A DNA stretch of 55,107 nt from Bacteroidota bacterium (lineage in GTDB: Bacteria > Bacteroidota > Bacteroidia > Chitinophagales > Chitinophagaceae). Location: positions 1 to 55,107 of the forward strand of contig JAFDYF010000087.1 in NCBI GenBank assembly GCA_018267575.1, written 5' to 3'. A program made the translations under genes and the position numbers. Below the pieces are notes generated by a model that was not told the DNA's origin, did not search any database, and saw only the letters and a list, made by a program, of their open reading frames with translations. This document shows, one piece after another, positions 53,913 through 55,107 of this stretch (positions are counted from its first letter, which is position 1; every line of letters starts with the position of its first letter).

Positions 53913-53920
53913 CAAAGGTA
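53913..53920 (-). promoter_or_regulatory. Promoter -7 box for rimO
   Basis: TACCTTTG on the minus strand, exact TAnnTTTG, ending 11 nt before the ATG at 53901. This argues against the longer frame start at 53943. Confidence 0.6.
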
Positions 53921-54177
53921 ACTAGGAAATGCCATTCCATCACCTAAACCATCAGAATGGTATCATAGCTAAGTATCAACAAGTCTGCTATTAAACCATC
54001 CAGGGAGTTTCATGTTGGATAATTTTGCCTACAATAAGTAGCAAATCACCTTGGGTTTGGGTTATATCAGCCAAAAGCCAATTTAAAAGCTAGACAACCA
54101 GATTTCCCAAAAACACGTATAAAGCATCAGAAATAAGCGCAATGCTCATTCTATAGTCTAATAAAGAAAATGATTGT

Positions 54178-54912
54178 ATGCAAAAGAAGGCATCAGGGTT
54201 GATTTGGGTATCATTTTTACTGATCGGTTTCGTGGCCATCCTAACTGGTTGTGTAAAACCAAATGTTTCGATGAATAATAGTTCCGCCATCCCCATCAGC
54301 TATTTTAATGTGATGAATCTTTCCTGTGACCAGGATACCTCTGCCGTTTTCTTTGGGGGATCGTCATACCCACTTCTTTTCCCCCCGGGAAGTTTTACCA
54401 AAGATTATCTAAAACTAGTCAGTGGAAATTTTGGGATTCAATTCAAAAATGCAACTACCGACAGCATCTTGGCTCAACTATCTGCCACTACTTATGATTC
54501 TGCTGGTTTTTACACATTGATTCTTTATAACAATAAAAAAGATAGCAGCTATCAAGCCAATGTGATTGTGGATGATTATTCCAATATCAGTACTGATTCG
54601 GTGGCCTATTACCGCTTTTTTAATTTAAGTCCCGATCTTGATTCTGTTGATTTTTATATCGACAACCTCAAAATACAATCGACTAGAACACCCGCCGATA
54701 ATTTTGTCACCTCTTCCTTTAATCGCTTTCAACCCGTCAACCAGGGCCATCATAGCTGGTCGGTCACCTATTCTGGCGGCAATACCAATATTTCGGGCTG
54801 CAGTTTCGATGGCGTTTTACAAGGGGGGCATGCCTATACTTTTTTCATTGAAGAACTTCACCAAAAGCCTGAAAACATTTACTCCCTTCAGGTATTAGAG
54901 GAATCATTATAG
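54178..54912 (+). CDS. DUF4397-like lipoprotein
   Basis: A 244-residue lipoprotein with lipobox LTGC (Cys25). Two immunoglobulin-like repeats follow: ISYFNVMNLSCDQ... and YYRFFNLSPDLDSVDFYIDNLKIQ..., the second being the typical DUF4397 opening, ending FIEEL. DUF4397 domains are found on many Bacteroidota surface proteins; the ligand is unknown. It stands alone. The 3' side leads into a repeat at the end of the window. Confidence 0.75.
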   Translation: MQKKASGLIWVSFLLIGFVAILTGCVKPNVSMNNSSAIPISYFNVMNLSCDQDTSAVFFGGSSYPLLFPPGSFTKDYLKLVSGNFGIQFKNATTDSILAQLSATTYDSAGFYTLILYNNKKDSSYQANVIVDDYSNISTDSVAYYRFFNLSPDLDSVDFYIDNLKIQSTRTPADNFVTSSFNRFQPVNQGHHSWSVTYSGGNTNISGCSFDGVLQGGHAYTFFIEELHQKPENIYSLQVLEESL

Positions 54913-54996
54913 AATCTTTTAAGAGCATAACGTGTTGTTCTATTAGTTTATCAAAAAAATCAGCATTGATTTAAGCATTTATTCAAAATACTCTTT

Positions 54997-55107
54997 GTTC
55001 TTTTTTGCTTGCCCAAAAAAGAACCAAAAAAGGGGACCAGAAAACGATGTACAGCCTCCCGAGATCCGCTACGCTCATCGGGACAAGCTGTTTTCTGGGA
55101 GGAGCTT
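54997..55107. repeat. Nested inverted repeat at the window edge
   Basis: GTTCTTTTTT / AAAAAAGAAC (54997-55024, 8-nt loop), then CCAGAAAAC / GTTTTCTGG (55037-55098) enclosing TCCCGA / TCGGGA (55057-55083). The pattern looks like a dispersed intergenic repeat I recall from other Bacteroidota, and it probably continues beyond the window. Confidence 0.6.

Noticed and set aside
1..55107. CRISPR arrays, rRNA and tRNA genes, prophage or intact IS genes
   Set aside because: I found no regularly spaced direct repeats, no cloverleaf-like sequence I could support, no ribosomal RNA stretch and no transposase or integrase ORF.

Overview
The window is a chromosomal segment of a Bacteroidota bacterium, most likely from the Chitinophagaceae/Chitinophagia group (family level is inference). 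The evidence is a type IX secretion (T9SS) C-terminal sorting domain, many families largely confined to Bacteroidota (DUF4954, DUF6515, DUF1599, DUF5916, DUF5777, DUF4965, BT_3928-type DoxX, BshC), little Shine-Dalgarno signal, and many promoters of the Bacteroidota type (TTTG, about 19 nt, TAnnTTTG). There are no rRNA or tRNA genes, CRISPR arrays, prophage genes or intact insertion sequences. Most of it is core-type chromosome, with accessory islands for DNA methylation, electron transfer and carbohydrate/amino-acid use.

Layout. 1-9.7 kb: envelope proteins (DUF2092, DUF6515), an MFS exporter, an lspA-alkB operon (lipoprotein signal peptidase and alkane hydroxylase), a DUF4954 left-handed beta-helix protein and a large T9SS cargo protein. 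9.9-15.6 kb: folP divergent from DUF1599 and a DoxX-family gene, a DUF721/DciA-like gene, homogentisate dioxygenase, a metallophosphoesterase and a YtxH-like protein. 15.7-22 kb: a GMC oxidoreductase with its gluconate-dehydrogenase-subunit-3 partner, the N-degron pair clpS-aat, a lipoprotein and an exonuclease/GIY-YIG fusion. 22-30 kb: two very short single-span membrane-protein ORFs with their own terminators, then valS-PAP2, a peptidase/propeller/barrel protein and a cysteine desulfurase.

30.4-36.7 kb: a Vsr-like endonuclease with a HaeIII-like cytosine methyltransferase and no visible restriction enzyme, a cold-shock protein, DUF5916, and a LytS/LytR-type two-component pair. 36.7-42.4 kb: a GH3 beta-glucosidase, then a minus-strand electron-transfer group (ethylbenzene-dehydrogenase-like lipoprotein, CX4CH lipoprotein, DUF5777 barrel, cytochrome c). 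42.7-55.1 kb: a small unknown protein, an esterase, bshC (bacillithiol), a DadA-like oxidase, a GH5-like hydrolase, a DUF4965 glutaminase-like protein, a ketoglutarate-semialdehyde-type dehydrogenase, rimO and a DUF4397-like lipoprotein. The window ends inside a nested inverted repeat.

The items most worth a second look are the two short membrane-protein transcription units at 22.0-22.75 kb, the Vsr/HaeIII-like methyltransferase pair, the HExxH-propeller-barrel protein, the electron-transfer cluster with non-canonical heme motifs, the repeat-like in-frame insertion in ValS, and the hydroxyproline-type catabolic genes separated by two glycan-type genes. Family names come from reading the translations, not from database searches.
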